Positions 1 to 10,067 are shown, counted from the stretch's first letter. The stretch: 64,000 bases of DNA from Alteromonas oceanisediminis (GCF_018474025.1 NZ_JAHCTA010000008.1:1-64000), one strand, 5' to 3'. Numbers and translations: made by a program. The notes: generated by a model not told the origin, from the sequence alone.

Positions 1-1
1 A

Positions 2-46
2 AACCAATACGAATTAGATGTAAGAAATGAGAGAAAAGTAGCTTAA
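2..46 (+). CDS. possible C-terminal end of a preceding cassette gene (partial)
   Basis: One frame is open from the window edge to a TAA at 44-46 and encodes 14 charged residues (NQYELDVRNERKVA). It lies about 50 bases before the first attC, where the end of a cassette gene is expected. The fragment is too short to assign to any family and could be chance. Confidence 0.25.
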   Translation, partial: NQYELDVRNERKVA

Positions 47-94
47 CTGGGTTGGTCGATTTGGCTTGACCACGTCAAAATGGCAACAACGGGA

Positions 95-198
95 TATAAC
101 AAGGCGCTAAACTCGCTCCCTGCGGTCGCTGGGGCACAAACACGCGGCGGCTTCGCCATTGTCGCCGCATGTTCGTGCCCGTTAGCTTAGCGTTATAC
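95..198 (+). other. attC: attC site 1
   Basis: The outer boxes are TATAAC at 95-100 and GTTATAC at 192-198, with TATAACaagGCGCTAA opposed to TTAGCttAGCGTTATA. The centre holds a GC-rich imperfect palindrome. It is nearly the same in sequence as the site at 2304-2408, as expected within one chromosomal array. Confidence 0.85.
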
Positions 199-223
199 AA
201 CTCACTTAGCTAAGGATTAAATT

Positions 224-687
224 TTGAGTTTTGGAAACAAAATGCATCAATTTTGGCAAAGTACCACGATAGTTTGGAATTCAACCGTTTCAGCGATATT
301 GGAAGTTTCTTTTTCGTTCTTACCATCAATACTTTTTGCTATAACTCTTATATTTTTAGACCATGGCGACAAAATCGCTAAAATGCCGGGCTGGGCATTT
401 GTCGCATTCTCTATGTTTTCATTAATGGCACGTGATTCGGTACATGCTTTCAGACACAGAGAACAAGATAAATCGCATAGAAATGCGGCATTGTTATTTC
501 CATATGTGGTCTTGGTGTTAGTGGAATATTAATGACATTTTCAATAATTCGTTCTTTAGACCCATCTTTTAATCTAACTCCATATTTTGACGCAGTAGTA
601 TACTTTTCAATTGCGGCCGGTTTCGTTTTGTCCATTGTGATAAAGAGCATATTAATTCAGCGTGATGACCATGATAGAGTTGTATAA
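224..687 (+). pseudogene. cassette-borne membrane protein, frame-disrupted
   Basis: I do not recognise the family. A first frame starts at TTG 224 (AAGGA at 212-216; ATG 242 is also in frame) and stops at 532. The -1 frame, open from 481, continues with hydrophobic protein-like sequence and stops at 685-687 inside the next attC, exactly where cassette genes usually end. Joining the frames gives about 150 residues with four predicted membrane segments: near residues 20-42, near 50-65, one in the join region, and one just before a charged tail ending RDDHDRVV. The most likely explanation is a one-base indel between 481 and 532. A sequencing error or programmed frameshifting cannot be excluded, but no slippery heptamer is evident. 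Confidence 0.55.
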
Positions 688-795
688 CGATCACATTAAG
701 TCGGTCGCAAGCTCCCTGGGACAGTAACACGTGGGCTCTGTCGCTTCGTTCGGATTTTAGCCCACGTGCTACTACCCCTTATGTGGGTGTTAGGC
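683..795 (+). other. attC: attC site 2
   Basis: TATAACG at 683-689 and GTTAGGC at 789-795 form the outer boxes. CACATTAAG opposes CTTATGTG, and the core carries a perfect 10-base inverted repeat CACGTGGGCT/AGCCCACGTG. The core differs from sites 1 and 5, so this is a second attC subtype in the array. Confidence 0.8.
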
Positions 796-811
796 CTTCG
801 TGGAGGAAACA

Positions 812-1123
812 ATGATTTCGGAAGCAGATTGGAAGCATTTTAAGCTCATTAAAGCCTCAACTCTAGATTCATGCTGTAAACAGGTTTTGGATGATGTTCG
901 CGAAGGACTCGATGATAATTCCCTTTCAAACCACCAAAAGTACCAATACCTATATAGGTTGATAGAGAATGGTGAGAAACGCATCACCACAATATTCGAC
1001 TACAATTCCAGGTCAAAAGCTATGCTCCAACTGGCCTTAATGAAATCTGAAGGCTTACTGGGACCTCAGCATATTTCAGGCTTTTCGAGCGAGCTACAAG
1101 AATTTATAAAAAATAGGGAGTAA
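812..1123 (+). CDS. hypothetical integron cassette protein (103 aa)
   Basis: The start is ATG 812, five bases after GGAGG at 802-806; an in-frame GTG at 800 is less likely. The product is soluble, mostly alpha-helical by composition and moderately acidic, starting MISEADWKHF. It has no signal peptide, membrane segment or catalytic motif that I can recognise. Its stop lies 10 bases before attC site 3, so it fills its cassette. Cassette proteins of this size are commonly uncharacterised. No function is assigned. Confidence 0.7.
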   Translation: MISEADWKHFKLIKASTLDSCCKQVLDDVREGLDDNSLSNHQKYQYLYRLIENGEKRITTIFDYNSRSKAMLQLALMKSEGLLGPQHISGFSSELQEFIKNRE

Positions 1124-1133
1124 GCATTGCAGG

Positions 1134-1238
1134 ACCTAACAATACGCTATTGGCACTCCCTTCGGTGGTTGGGACGCAGGCATGTGGGCGCTTCGCAATT
1201 ATCGCAACATGCCTGCGCCCCAAAGCTTAGCGTTAGTT
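1134..1238 (+). other. attC: attC site 3
   Basis: The outer boxes are ACCTAAC (1134-1140) and GTTAGTT (1232-1238). ACGCTATTGG opposes AGCTTAGCG, and the core palindrome is GCAGGCATG...CATGCCTGC. The size matches sites 1 and 5. Confidence 0.82.
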
Positions 1239-1245
1239 TGCATCC

Positions 1246-1740
1246 ATGAAGTTTAAAGATTTAAGTAAAAATACAGTACAGCCTATTATTTAGTGGGATG
1301 ATGTTGTTGATTGTGCTTTTTAATAATGGCATACCTAGTTACGATGATTTAGAGGAAATTTCTGGAACAATAGAGTGGTTTGAAGCAAAGGGTAAAAACC
1401 GAGATACACTCCGATTTAAACGCAAAGAGTACGACAAAACATTTGTTTATCATTCTGTTGCTGGGCGATAGGCGCTGTGACGTCTGTGCTAAATAAGAAA
1501 GACGTAGAGATTCAGATCTTGTACGACCCAAACGACTCCGACTCTGCTCTATGGGAGTTTCAAACTATTCATCCGCTATATCAAGTTGTGAGCGACAATA
1601 AGATGATAAAGAGTTATCGTTCTACTGCATCAAAGTATAACAGCAATGATGAACTTGGAATTTGGCTTTTGATAGGCGGGCTTTTTGTATCGGTGATTTG
1701 TTTCACAATTGATTGGAGCGTCCAGAAAGATGCAAAATAA
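1246..1740 (+). pseudogene. cassette-borne membrane protein with two compensating frame breaks
   Basis: From ATG 1246 the frame reads MKFKDLSKNTVQPII and meets TAG at 1291. The +1 frame then continues from about 1289 with FSGMMLLIVLF and a charged stretch (GTIEWFEAKGKNRDTLRFKR) to TAG at 1469. The original frame resumes with IGAVTSVLNKKDVEIQILYD and runs to the stop at 1738-1740, overlapping attC site 4. Joined, the three pieces make about 164 residues with an N-terminal membrane segment, a polar domain and a C-terminal segment (GIWLLIGGLFVSVICFTI). This looks like one gene carrying a +1 and a compensating -1 lesion. The family is not recognised. Confidence 0.55.
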
Positions 1741-1866
1741 CAAAGACCTAAAGTCAGTCGCTCGCGCTCCTTCGGACATTTTGCATTTGCTAAAACCTGC
1801 ATTTCACTGCGTTCAATTGTTGCAGATTTTAGCAAATACAAACTGCCGCTTAGGTCGGCGTTATAC
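1737..1866 (+). other. attC: attC site 4
   Basis: AATAACAAAG with ACCTAAAG at the left opposes CTTAGGTC and GTTATAC (1860-1866) at the right. The core palindrome is TTTGCTAAAA.../...TTTTAGCAAA. At about 130 bases it is the longest site of the array. Confidence 0.8.
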
Positions 1867-1878
1867 CGCTGGTAGAAA

Positions 1879-2115
1879 ATGAAAACTACAAAGTATTTTG
1901 ATAATTTAAAATCCCGACCAGATAGGGCTTCCATTAAGCTCGAATGGATACAGTTCGTTTGCGAAAACCCAGTAAAGACATTCGTTCAAGCAGATGGCAG
2001 AATACGCAAGTGGGCTGCAATCCAAGAAATGGATGATAAATATTTGCGTGTTGTCTTATTAGGGGACAACCAAACTGTTCACAATGCTTTTTTCGACAGA
2101 AGGTTCAAACCATGA
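1879..2115 (+). CDS. DUF4258-like protein, putative toxin of a cassette toxin-antitoxin pair
   Basis: The 78-residue basic protein has the layout of small DUF4258-type proteins: an N-terminal helix, then a segment around GRIRKWAAIQEMDDKYLRVV that reads as two beta strands, and a short basic tail (FFDRRFKP). The family assignment is from memory of the pattern and is tentative. Its stop overlaps the start of the next ORF (ATGA at 2112-2115), so the two are probably translationally coupled. Toxin genes with an adjacent small partner are common in chromosomal integrons, where they can stabilise the array. No catalytic residues were identified, and toxicity is inference. Confidence 0.55.
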   Translation: MKTTKYFDNLKSRPDRASIKLEWIQFVCENPVKTFVQADGRIRKWAAIQEMDDKYLRVVLLGDNQTVHNAFFDRRFKP

Positions 2116-2309
2116 AAATGAGCTATTTTGAAGACACGGATACGCTCTACATCCAGTTTAGTGATGGAGAGGTTTTTGAAACCAAAGACCTAGACGAAAA
2201 TACGCTATTAGATGTGGATTCCAATGGAAATATGATCGCTATTACAATGGAACATGCGAGTACTCGCGCAGACGTTTCAAATCTCTCCGTAAGTGGGATC
2301 GCTGCATAA
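2112..2309 (+). CDS. DUF2283-like protein, putative partner/antitoxin
   Basis: The 65-residue acidic protein has the YFEDTDTLYIQFSDG signature near its N terminus and DVDSNGNMIAITMEHAS in the middle, both typical of the small DUF2283 family. It starts at ATG 2112, overlapping the upstream stop by four bases; ATG 2118 is an in-frame alternative. Its TAA at 2307-2309 lies inside attC site 5, so it closes the cassette. The pairing of a basic first protein with an acidic second protein suggests a toxin-antitoxin or protein-partner module. The family call is fairly firm; the antitoxin role is inferred. Confidence 0.65.
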   Translation: MKMSYFEDTDTLYIQFSDGEVFETKDLDENTLLDVDSNGNMIAITMEHASTRADVSNLSVSGIAA

Positions 2310-2408
2310 CAGAGCGCTAAACTCGTTCCCTTCGGTCACTGGGACACAAACGCAGCGCGGCTCCGCCATTTTCGCGCTGCATTTGTGCCCGTTAGCTTAG
2401 CGTTAGGT
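2304..2408 (+). other. attC: attC site 5
   Basis: The outer boxes are GCATAAC (2304-2310) and GTTAGGT (2402-2408). Its arms, GAGCGCTAAACTCG and CGTTAGCTTAGCG, closely match site 1. It is the last recognisable attC before the decayed region. Confidence 0.85.
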
Positions 2409-2413
2409 GCACT

Positions 2414-2975
<562 letters not shown>

Positions 2976-2979
<4 letters not shown>

Positions 2980-4700
2980 AAATACACCCAATTTAACAAC
3001 GCTAACACGATGGTGGAGTAGGTGAGCGAGATAGGCAGGCCAATGCTGGCGAAGTGCTTAAACCGATACTGGGTGGCGTTAAACACGAGCAAATTGGTCT
3101 GATAACCATAGGGCGAAATAAAACTTGCGCTGGCTGCAAAGGCGACGGCTAACGCAAAGGGCATCAAAGGTGCTTGTAGCGCCTCTACCATCCCATAGGC
3201 AAACGGAAACATCAGTGCTGCTGCGGCATTGTTGGTCACAAACTCTGTTAATAGTACTGTCGCGACATATACGCATATCAACGCCATTAGCCAGCTTGTG
3301 TTACTCAGCAAAGGCGAGAGAAATTCAGTGAACAACGCGATGATACCGACGTTTTCCAGTGCTGTCGCAAGACTGAGCGCACCAACAATCACAATGATCA
3401 AATTAAGGGGGAGATTACGTTTAATCTCGTTATTGGAAGTCACTTTAAAGCCAACCAGTATCGCGATGAAAAACAGCAATCCGATGGGCAGAGGGACCAG
3501 AGAAAAAGCGGCCAAACCGACCGTGATCAAAAAGCCAGCAACGGTAACCACTTCATTGTGAAGCTTAAGAGGGCGGCTAATTTTCTGATCATTAAGAATA
3601 AAAAAGTTTTTACTCAAATTGTGTCGTTTAAAAAAGTCTGGCCCGGTTGCCAGCAGCAGAAAATCACCTGCTTGTAACGGTATCTCACCCAGTTTACCTG
3701 ATAATCGCTCACCGTCGCGTCGAATAGCAACCACGGCGGCATCGAATAAGGCCCTAAAACCAATGCGTTTCAATGTTTGCCCAATGACTTGAGCGCGGTT
3801 TGAAACGATAACTTCGGTCAGGTTTTCGCGCAGCAATCCATCGGTTTCAGCAAACAGGCGCAAGCCCTTAATATGGGCTAGGCTATCTACTTTGCTCACG
3901 TTCCCGGAAAAAATCAGCTTGTCTGACACTTCGATGACCAAATCGGGGGTTACCGGCGTGATTAATTCGCCACGACGTACCACTTCGACCAAGAATAATT
4001 CCGGTAAATTACGTAAGTGATTTTGTTCCACGCTTTTGCCGATGAGTTCCGAATCAGGTTCCACTTTAGCTTCGATGAAATACTCTCGATATTGCGCTTT
4101 TTGGCCTGCGAGCGCCGGTAACATGGGCGACAATAAAAACATGAGTAAACCACAGCTAAGCCCTGCAACGAGGCCATACAGGGTGAAGTCCCAGAACTTG
4201 AATCCTTCGTGGCCGTGCTCAATCAAAAAGCTGTCCACAATTAAGTTGGTCGATGTGCCAATCAGCGTCACCGTGCCGCCTAAAATAGCTGCATAGGACA
4301 AAGGGATCAGTAATCGACTGGGCGGATGGTACTGGTTTTGTTTAACCGGACCAATCAAACTTGCCACGATGGCCGTGTTATTCAGTAGTGCAGAGGAAAA
4401 GAACGTCAACCCAAATAGCCGCCAATAACTTTGTCGGAAGCGGGCCGTGACCAGCGAGCGGCCAAGGCGCTTAAGTAGTGCTGTTTTATCCACCGCATTG
4501 CTCACCATTAGCAGCAATACCAGAGTCACTAAGCCCTGATTGGTGATATTTTGGAGTACGTCAGCAAAACTGAGCTGCTGAGTCAGCATTAATAGCAATA
4601 CGGCAGACGCAAAAATCGTTGAAGGGCGCTGGTTTGACAGCACCAATGCGATGATTGTGCCGGCGAATACCGCCAGCACAATCAGTTGGTTTAGTTCCAT
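2976..4700 (-). CDS. SLC13/DASS-type permease with two RCK_C (TrkA-C) domains, putative sulfate transporter
   Basis: The inner-membrane permease is 574 residues. An N-terminal group of membrane helices (residues 1-200) precedes two soluble RCK_C/TrkA-C-like domains (roughly 205-285 and 290-365), and a second helix bundle follows (about 385-574). The motifs NNTAIVASL and FVTNNAAAALMFP fit the paired substrate loops of the DASS family. Proteins of this architecture often sit with sulfate-activation genes and import sulfate, probably with Na+. It starts 13 bases after cysN and is the last gene of the cysDCQN operon. Sulfate as substrate is inferred from that position. Confidence 0.85.
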
Positions 4701-4713
4701 TATGTGTGCTTAA

Positions 4714-6126
4714 TCAGGATTGACTGATATCTGTCGCGTTCCAATGTGGGAAATGTTTGCGCACCAGTGCGTTAAATTCAAGCTCAAATTCAGAATAGTT
4801 TGCGGCTTTGTCGGTGTTCACTTCTCCAGCCTCGATCACCATACCTGCCCCAACGGTGCCATTGGTTAACCTGTCTATCACTATAAATGCGCCGGTTTTG
4901 CGATTTTTGCTGTAGGGGTCGCACGCCACTTGCTGAGTGAGTTTAAGGTTTACCACACCAATTTCGTTCAGATTAAGGTGCAATGCCTGGCTGTGCTTCA
5001 AGGTGTTGACGTCAATCTGATGGTCGATAGATGAAATGCTGCCCGTGACGGTTTTCGTGGCAAATTTGAAGCTGTACTGCTTATTGGGCATTAATGACTC
5101 GTCAGACATCCATACTAAATGGGTTTTCAATACATTACTGAGTAATGGCTTGTTATCTGATTTGACGATCATATCACCGCGAGAGATGTCAATTTCATCT
5201 TCAAGCGTCAAAGTCACGGCCTGTGGCGTAAAAGCGCGGTCGAGTTGACCTTCGAACACTTCAATTGACGCCACAGTGGACGTTTTCCCCGAGGGAAGGG
5301 TAGTGATCTTGTCGCCTTTTTGAATTTCACCAGAAACGACCGTGCCTGCAAAACCGCGGAAATTCAGGTGAGGGCGGTTGACATATTGTACAGGGAAGCG
5401 GAAGTCGTCATGATTGGCATCTTCACCAATCTCAATGGTTTCCAGTGTTTCCATCAGTGGTGTGCCTGTAAACCACGGCGTTTTCTCGCTTTTGTTAACG
5501 ACATTGTCACCTTCCAGTGCTGAAATTGGCACGAATTGAATATCGGGAATATTCAACTGCTTTGAAAAGGTAAGGTAATCCGCTTTGATGGATTCAAACA
5601 CGGACTCGCTGTAATCCATTAAATCCATTTTGTTAATCGCGACCACAACGTGTTTGATGCCCAACAGTGACACTAAAAACGAGTGACGACGCGTTTGTGT
5701 TTTCACACCCCCGCGCGCATCAACCAAGATAATCGCAAGATCGCAGTTCGATGCCCCTGTGACCATATTCCGCGTGTACTGTTCATGCCCCGGCGTGTCA
5801 GCAATAATGAATTTACGCTTGTCGGTTGAAAAGTAGCGATAGGCAACATCAATAGTGATCCCTTGCTCCCGTTCAGACTGCAAGCCATCAACCAGTAGCG
5901 CCAAATCAACCTTTTCGCCCGTGGTTCCAACTTTTTTACTGTCTTTCGTAATGGCGGCAAGTTGATCTTCATAGATCATTTTTGAGTCGTGCAATAATCG
6001 GCCAATGAGTGTGCTCTTGCCATCATCTACACTGCCACAGGTCAGCAAGCGCATCAGGTTTTTACGTTCGTGTTGCTCTAAATATTCTAAAATGTCGGTC
6101 TTTAACAGTTCGTTTTCGTTGTTCAT
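4714..6126 (-). CDS. cysN: sulfate adenylyltransferase subunit 1 (GTPase)
   Basis: CysN is the regulatory GTPase subunit of ATP sulfurylase. With CysD it couples GTP hydrolysis to formation of adenosine 5'-phosphosulfate in the cytoplasm. The 470-residue sequence shows an EF-Tu-like G domain with P-loop GSVDDGKS (31-38), DTPGHEQ (110-116) and NKMD (165-168), followed by two beta-barrel domains. It is not fused to APS kinase; cysC is separate here. It overlaps cysQ by four bases (ATGA). Confidence 0.96.
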   Translation of the reverse strand: MNNENELLKTDILEYLEQHERKNLMRLLTCGSVDDGKSTLIGRLLHDSKMIYEDQLAAITKDSKKVGTTGEKVDLALLVDGLQSEREQGITIDVAYRYFSTDKRKFIIADTPGHEQYTRNMVTGASNCDLAIILVDARGGVKTQTRRHSFLVSLLGIKHVVVAINKMDLMDYSESVFESIKADYLTFSKQLNIPDIQFVPISALEGDNVVNKSEKTPWFTGTPLMETLETIEIGEDANHDDFRFPVQYVNRPHLNFRGFAGTVVSGEIQKGDKITTLPSGKTSTVASIEVFEGQLDRAFTPQAVTLTLEDEIDISRGDMIVKSDNKPLLSNVLKTHLVWMSDESLMPNKQYSFKFATKTVTGSISSIDHQIDVNTLKHSQALHLNLNEIGVVNLKLTQQVACDPYSKNRKTGAFIVIDRLTNGTVGAGMVIEAGEVNTDKAANYSEFELEFNALVRKHFPHWNATDISQS

Positions 6127-6923
6127 GCGGGGTTGCTCACTAGAAAATAGGGGTTTAACAAAGATTCTTTTTGGTTATACCGCAGTGCCGGGTTATTGCC
6201 GTTAACCACATCGCCAGCAGGATCAGACTCACTCAGTTCAACCACTTGAGCGCCTGCACCGATAGCCACCGCATGGGCTGCCGCTGTGTCCCATTCAGAG
6301 GTGGGGCCGATTCTGGGGTACAGGTGAGCTTCATTGCAGGCAACGAGACACAGTTTTAATGAACTCCCCATTGCCACTAGCTCGGTTTCACCAGGCAGGG
6401 CCTCAAGTAGCGCAGCAATCTGAGGGCTCTGGTGCGAGCGGCTACCAACCACTTTCCACGTTTCTCCGTCTGCGTGCGGCAACGATTTGATGGGCGAGCG
6501 TGTGCCGTCTTTTTCTCGCCACGCGCCTTGGCCCTTCATGCCCATAAAGCTCTGTTCAAGCGCTGGGGCATAAACCACGCCCATGACCGGTTCGCCTTGG
6601 TCGATAAGGGCAATGTTGACGGTGAATTCGCCATTTTTCTTGATGAATTCTTTGGTGCCATCCAGTGGGTCAACTAACCAATACTGTTGCCACTCTTTGC
6701 GCTCTGACCAAGGAATATTGGCCGACTCTTCCGACAGGATAGGCAAGTCCGATATTGACTTGAGCCCGTCGACTATCGTGTGGTGCGCGGCTAAGTCAGC
6801 TTCTGTCAAAGGACTGTCGTCGGCTTTATCGGTGACTTCAAAGTCGCGGGCATAAATCTGCATGATTTTGTCCCCGGCCCGCTTAGCGATATCGAGTACT
6901 TGCTCTAATAAGGCGTCTTGCAT
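6123..6923 (-). CDS. cysQ: 3'(2'),5'-bisphosphate nucleotidase
   Basis: CysQ removes the 3'-phosphate of PAP or PAPS, recycling the toxic by-product of sulfate reduction. At 266 residues it has the metal-binding signatures of the inositol monophosphatase superfamily: EES (65-67), DPLDGT (85-90) and EWDTAAAHA near the C terminus. It is placed between cysC and cysN, one base after cysC and overlapping cysN, so it is clearly co-transcribed with sulfate activation. Confidence 0.95.
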   Translation of the reverse strand: MQDALLEQVLDIAKRAGDKIMQIYARDFEVTDKADDSPLTEADLAAHHTIVDGLKSISDLPILSEESANIPWSERKEWQQYWLVDPLDGTKEFIKKNGEFTVNIALIDQGEPVMGVVYAPALEQSFMGMKGQGAWREKDGTRSPIKSLPHADGETWKVVGSRSHQSPQIAALLEALPGETELVAMGSSLKLCLVACNEAHLYPRIGPTSEWDTAAAHAVAIGAGAQVVELSESDPAGDVVNGNNPALRYNQKESLLNPYFLVSNPA

Positions 6924-6924
6924 T

Positions 6925-7518
6925 TTACACGTACCCTTTGCTTACAAGCTGTTCGTAAAGCGCTAGCGCCGTTTGTTCAGGTGACTGATCGGAATACTTT
7001 ACGTGGATCTCCGGATTTCGCGGGGCCTGATACTCCGAGTCTATGCCGGTGAAATCTTTGATGTCGCCACTGCGTGCTTTCTTGTAAAGTCCCTTCGGGT
7101 CGCGCTGCTCGCACACTTCGATCGGTGTATCAATGAACACTTCCACAAACTCGCCATCATCCAGCAGCTTGCGGCAGAATTCACGATCGGTTCGATAGGG
7201 TGAGATAAAGGCAGTGATGACGATGGTGCCCGCATCGGTAAATAATTTTGTGACCTCACTGATACGGCGGATATTTTCGACGCGGTCTTTTGCGCTGAAA
7301 CCCAAGTCGCCGCATAAACCGTGACGCACATTATCGCCATCCAGTAAGTAGGTGTGTTTACCTTGTTCAACCAGTTTCTGCTCAAGTAGATTTGCGATGG
7401 TCGATTTTCCCGAACCACTTAATCCGGTGAACCAGAACACGCGGGGTTGTTGTTTCAACAACTCAGCGCGACGCTGTTTATCGACACCGTGTTCGTGCCA
7501 CACAATATTAGACGTCAT
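6925..7518 (-). CDS. cysC: adenylylsulfate kinase
   Basis: APS kinase phosphorylates APS to PAPS. The 197-residue protein has P-loop GLSGSGKST (32-40), the [16 protein letters not shown] substrate loop and the lid region [13 protein letters not shown]. The length is normal for stand-alone CysC. Its ATG overlaps the cysD stop by one base, so translation is coupled. Confidence 0.96.
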   Translation of the reverse strand: MTSNIVWHEHGVDKQRRAELLKQQPRVFWFTGLSGSGKSTIANLLEQKLVEQGKHTYLLDGDNVRHGLCGDLGFSAKDRVENIRRISEVTKLFTDAGTIVITAFISPYRTDREFCRKLLDDGEFVEVFIDTPIEVCEQRDPKGLYKKARSGDIKDFTGIDSEYQAPRNPEIHVKYSDQSPEQTALALYEQLVSKGYV

Positions 7519-8432
7519 TAGAAGTAGCCCTCCATTTTCTTCTTCTCCATTGACCCTGATGAATCGTGATCAATGACTCGACCTTGGCGTTCAGATGTTT
7601 TCGTTAGCAACATTTCCTGAATAACTTCAGGTAGTGTGCTGGCTTCTGATTCCACTGCACCGGTCAGCGGGTAGCAACCTAGCGTACGAAAACGTACAGA
7701 TTTCATCATCGGTGTTTCACCCTCGCGCAGCGGCATGCGGTCATCGTCGACCTTAATTAACACACCATCTCGCTCGACAACCGGTCTGGGTTTAGCCAGA
7801 TACAATGAAGGAATTTCGATATTCTCAAGGTAAATGTATTGCCAGATATCCAGTTCAGTCCAATTAGACATCGGGAACACTCGAATACTCTCGCCCTTAT
7901 TGACTTGGCTGTTATAAATATTCCACAGCTCTGGACGTTGATTTTTAGGATCCCAGCGGTGATTAGCATCACGAAACGAATACACACGTTCTTTCGCGCG
8001 AGACTTTTCCTCATCGCGACGCGCCCCGCCAAAAGCGGCGTCAAACTTGTATTGATCCAGTGCTTGCTTTAGCGCAACGGTTTTCATCACGTCGGTATGT
8101 TTGGCGCTGCCATGATCGAAGGGATTGATATTCTGTGCAATACCGTCCGGGTTCGTGTGAACCAGTAGGTTAAGGTTATGTTTTTTTGCTTGTTCATCGC
8201 GAAACTTGATCATTTCCTTGAATTTCCACGTGGTGTCGACGTGAAGTAACGGAAATGGAATTTTGCCCGGCGCGAAGGCTTTACGCGCTAAATGCAATAA
8301 AACCGACGAGTCTTTGCCGACGGAATACAGCATAACGGGATTATCAAACTCTGCTGCGACTTCCCGAAAGATATGGATACTTTCGGCTTCGAGCTCTTTA
8401 AGGTGCGTTAAAGTGGGAATAGACGTAGTCAT
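7518..8432 (-). CDS. cysD: sulfate adenylyltransferase subunit 2
   Basis: CysD is the catalytic ATP sulfurylase subunit, 304 residues, of the N-type PP-loop superfamily. Visible signatures are SVGKDS (37-42) and [15 protein letters not shown]. It is the first gene of cysD-cysC-cysQ-cysN-permease, and all junctions are overlapping or close. The upstream gap (8433-8549) should hold the operon promoter. PAPS reductase (cysH) and sulfite reductase (cysJI) are not in this window. Confidence 0.96.
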   Translation of the reverse strand: MTTSIPTLTHLKELEAESIHIFREVAAEFDNPVMLYSVGKDSSVLLHLARKAFAPGKIPFPLLHVDTTWKFKEMIKFRDEQAKKHNLNLLVHTNPDGIAQNINPFDHGSAKHTDVMKTVALKQALDQYKFDAAFGGARRDEEKSRAKERVYSFRDANHRWDPKNQRPELWNIYNSQVNKGESIRVFPMSNWTELDIWQYIYLENIEIPSLYLAKPRPVVERDGVLIKVDDDRMPLREGETPMMKSVRFRTLGCYPLTGAVESEASTLPEVIQEMLLTKTSERQGRVIDHDSSGSMEKKKMEGYF

Positions 8433-8549
8433 TGATCGAGGCGCTCTATGTTAGATGAAATCTGTATATGCAAATTAATTCTATACATAGAACGATAACA
8501 CAGGTCGAATCCGTTCGACTAGGCTAATTCGCTATGAAAACGTCATAAT

Positions 8550-10067
8550 CTATTCCATATCGCGCAGAAGCTTTTCTTCAAACACACGATGAGTGTTGGC
8601 AATGTGAGGATCATGCGTCGGCGCGGCCTTGATAAACGCGAGGATTGTTAGGGTAGATACGGTAAATCCGGGAACGATCTCATACATGATGGCACCTAGT
8701 GTTTGCCCGCCGATGGTAATGGGTGCGTAGATCCAGAAAAGAACCGTGACAGTGCCTGAGACCATACCGGCGATAGCCGCCGCGCGTGACATGTTGGCAT
8801 TGAATAAAGAGAATAGGATCAGTGGCCCAAATGCCGCTCCAAATCCGGCCCACGCATTGCTGACCAATGATAAAATGGTCGAAGTTCGGTCAAAGGCAAG
8901 CATAATCGCCACCACCGCGACCGTGATAACCGCAACCCGACCGGCGATGACCAAATGAGCTTGTGATGCGCTTCGATTGAAAAACGAGTGGTAGAGGTCG
9001 TTGGCTAAAGAACTCGATGTTACTAATAGCTGTGAAGAAATTGTGCTCATAATCGCAGCCAGAATAGCGGCCAGCAAAAAGCCACCGATGAGTGGGTTAA
9101 ATAATATTTGGCTTAAGTAGATGAATACGGTTTCAGGATCGGCAAGGGTCAAGTCGGTTGAGTTAACTAACGCAGCGCCGAATAAACCGGTGCCTAATGC
9201 GCCAATCAACGACACGATCATCCAACTCATACCAATACGACGAGCGGTCGGAATATCTTTGAGCGAGCGGATCGCCATGAAGCGCACAATAATATGTGGT
9301 TGCCCAAAGTAACCCAGACCCCATGACATCAACGACACAATGCCAATGAACGTGAGAGGCTCGTTGGTCGCCGCATCTATCCACAGTGCCAGTGCGTTTG
9401 GACTTTGCGAAGTCACCAACTCAAGTGACTGTGTGATGCCGCCTAACTCGAAGATAACGGTGGTGGGTACCATAACCAGTGCAATAAACATGATACAGCC
9501 CTGCACAAAGTCGGTTACGCTCACGGCCATAAACCCGCCTACCAAGGTGTAGGCAACCACGACGCCGGCGGTAATATACAAGCCCCATTCATACGAATAG
9601 CCGAATGAACTTTCAAACAACTTCCCGCCCGCAACAAGACCGGATGATGTGTACAGCGTAAAGAAAATCACGATGACAATGGATGCGACAATGCGCAAGA
9701 TGCGAGATTTATCATTAAATCTATTTTCAAAATAATCGGGCAAGGTAATGGAGTTGTTCGCAACTTCCGTGTAGGCACGCAATCGCGGAGCGACGAGCAG
9801 ATAATTCAGAAACGCCCCGAGTGTCAGCCCAAACGCAATCCAGCTGGCTGATAAGCCTGATACATACATCGCGCCAGGCAAGCCCATTAGCATCCAGCCG
9901 CTCATATCAGAGGCGCCTGCAGATAGTGCCGTGACCGAAGGACTTAGTTGGCGGCCGCCCAGCATGTAGCCTTCAACGCTGACCTCATTCTTGCGATAAG
10001 CCCAGAGGCCAATAGCCAGCATTGCTAAAAAATAAATTCCCAGTGAGACTAAGGTGCCTGTTTGCAT
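8550..10067 (-). CDS. putP: sodium/proline symporter
   Basis: This SSS-family transporter (about 505 residues) imports proline with Na+ for nutrition or osmoprotection. It has the expected 13-helix layout, with GGRQLSPSVTALSAGASDMSGW near residue 40 (broken here only by naming) and the Na+-binding GYFGQPHIIVRFMA motif in the middle. ATG 10067 is preferred to the in-frame TTG at 10073. It is monocistronic: the sigma/anti-sigma genes upstream end at 10151, and a gap separates it from cysD. Confidence 0.93.
   Translation of the reverse strand: MQTGTLVSLGIYFLAMLAIGLWAYRKNEVSVEGYMLGGRQLSPSVTALSAGASDMSGWMLMGLPGAMYVSGLSASWIAFGLTLGAFLNYLLVAPRLRAYTEVANNSITLPDYFENRFNDKSRILRIVASIVIVIFFTLYTSSGLVAGGKLFESSFGYSYEWGLYITAGVVVAYTLVGGFMAVSVTDFVQGCIMFIALVMVPTTVIFELGGITQSLELVTSQSPNALALWIDAATNEPLTFIGIVSLMSWGLGYFGQPHIIVRFMAIRSLKDIPTARRIGMSWMIVSLIGALGTGLFGAALVNSTDLTLADPETVFIYLSQILFNPLIGGFLLAAILAAIMSTISSQLLVTSSSLANDLYHSFFNRSASQAHLVIAGRVAVITVAVVAIMLAFDRTSTILSLVSNAWAGFGAAFGPLILFSLFNANMSRAAAIAGMVSGTVTVLFWIYAPITIGGQTLGAIMYEIVPGFTVSTLTILAFIKAAPTHDPHIANTHRVFEEKLLRDME

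Larger units (their letters stand above)
1..2408 (+). mobile_element. distal part of a chromosomal integron cassette array
   Basis: Five attC-type recombination sites (95-198, 683-795, 1134-1238, 1737-1866, 2304-2408) are spaced 440-630 bases apart. Each has inverted outer boxes ending in GTTRRRY and a long inner palindrome. Cutting at G^TT gives four complete cassettes: 193-789, 790-1232, 1233-1860 and 1861-2402. All cassette ORFs read plus, and three of the four end inside or against the following attC, which is the usual cassette arrangement. No integrase gene or attI is present. Because genes read away from attI in integrons, intI should lie to the left of the window. The array is flanked on the right by IS and toxin debris and then core sulfate genes, so this looks like its distal end. 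Confidence 0.88.

Noticed and set aside
450-650. 66-codon minus-strand frame in the first cassette
   Set aside because: Cassette genes read plus here, and this frame covers the join of the frame-broken membrane protein; likely a shadow.
1-2408. CRISPR-like reading of the regularly spaced repeats
   Set aside because: Repeats are about 105-130 bases, palindromic and bounded by GTTRRRY boxes, spaced by whole genes; they are attC sites.
8504-8519. GTCGAA/TTCGAC palindrome between putP and cysD
   Set aside because: Arms are only six bases with no T-run and it matches no regulator motif I can name; too weak to report as an operator or terminator.
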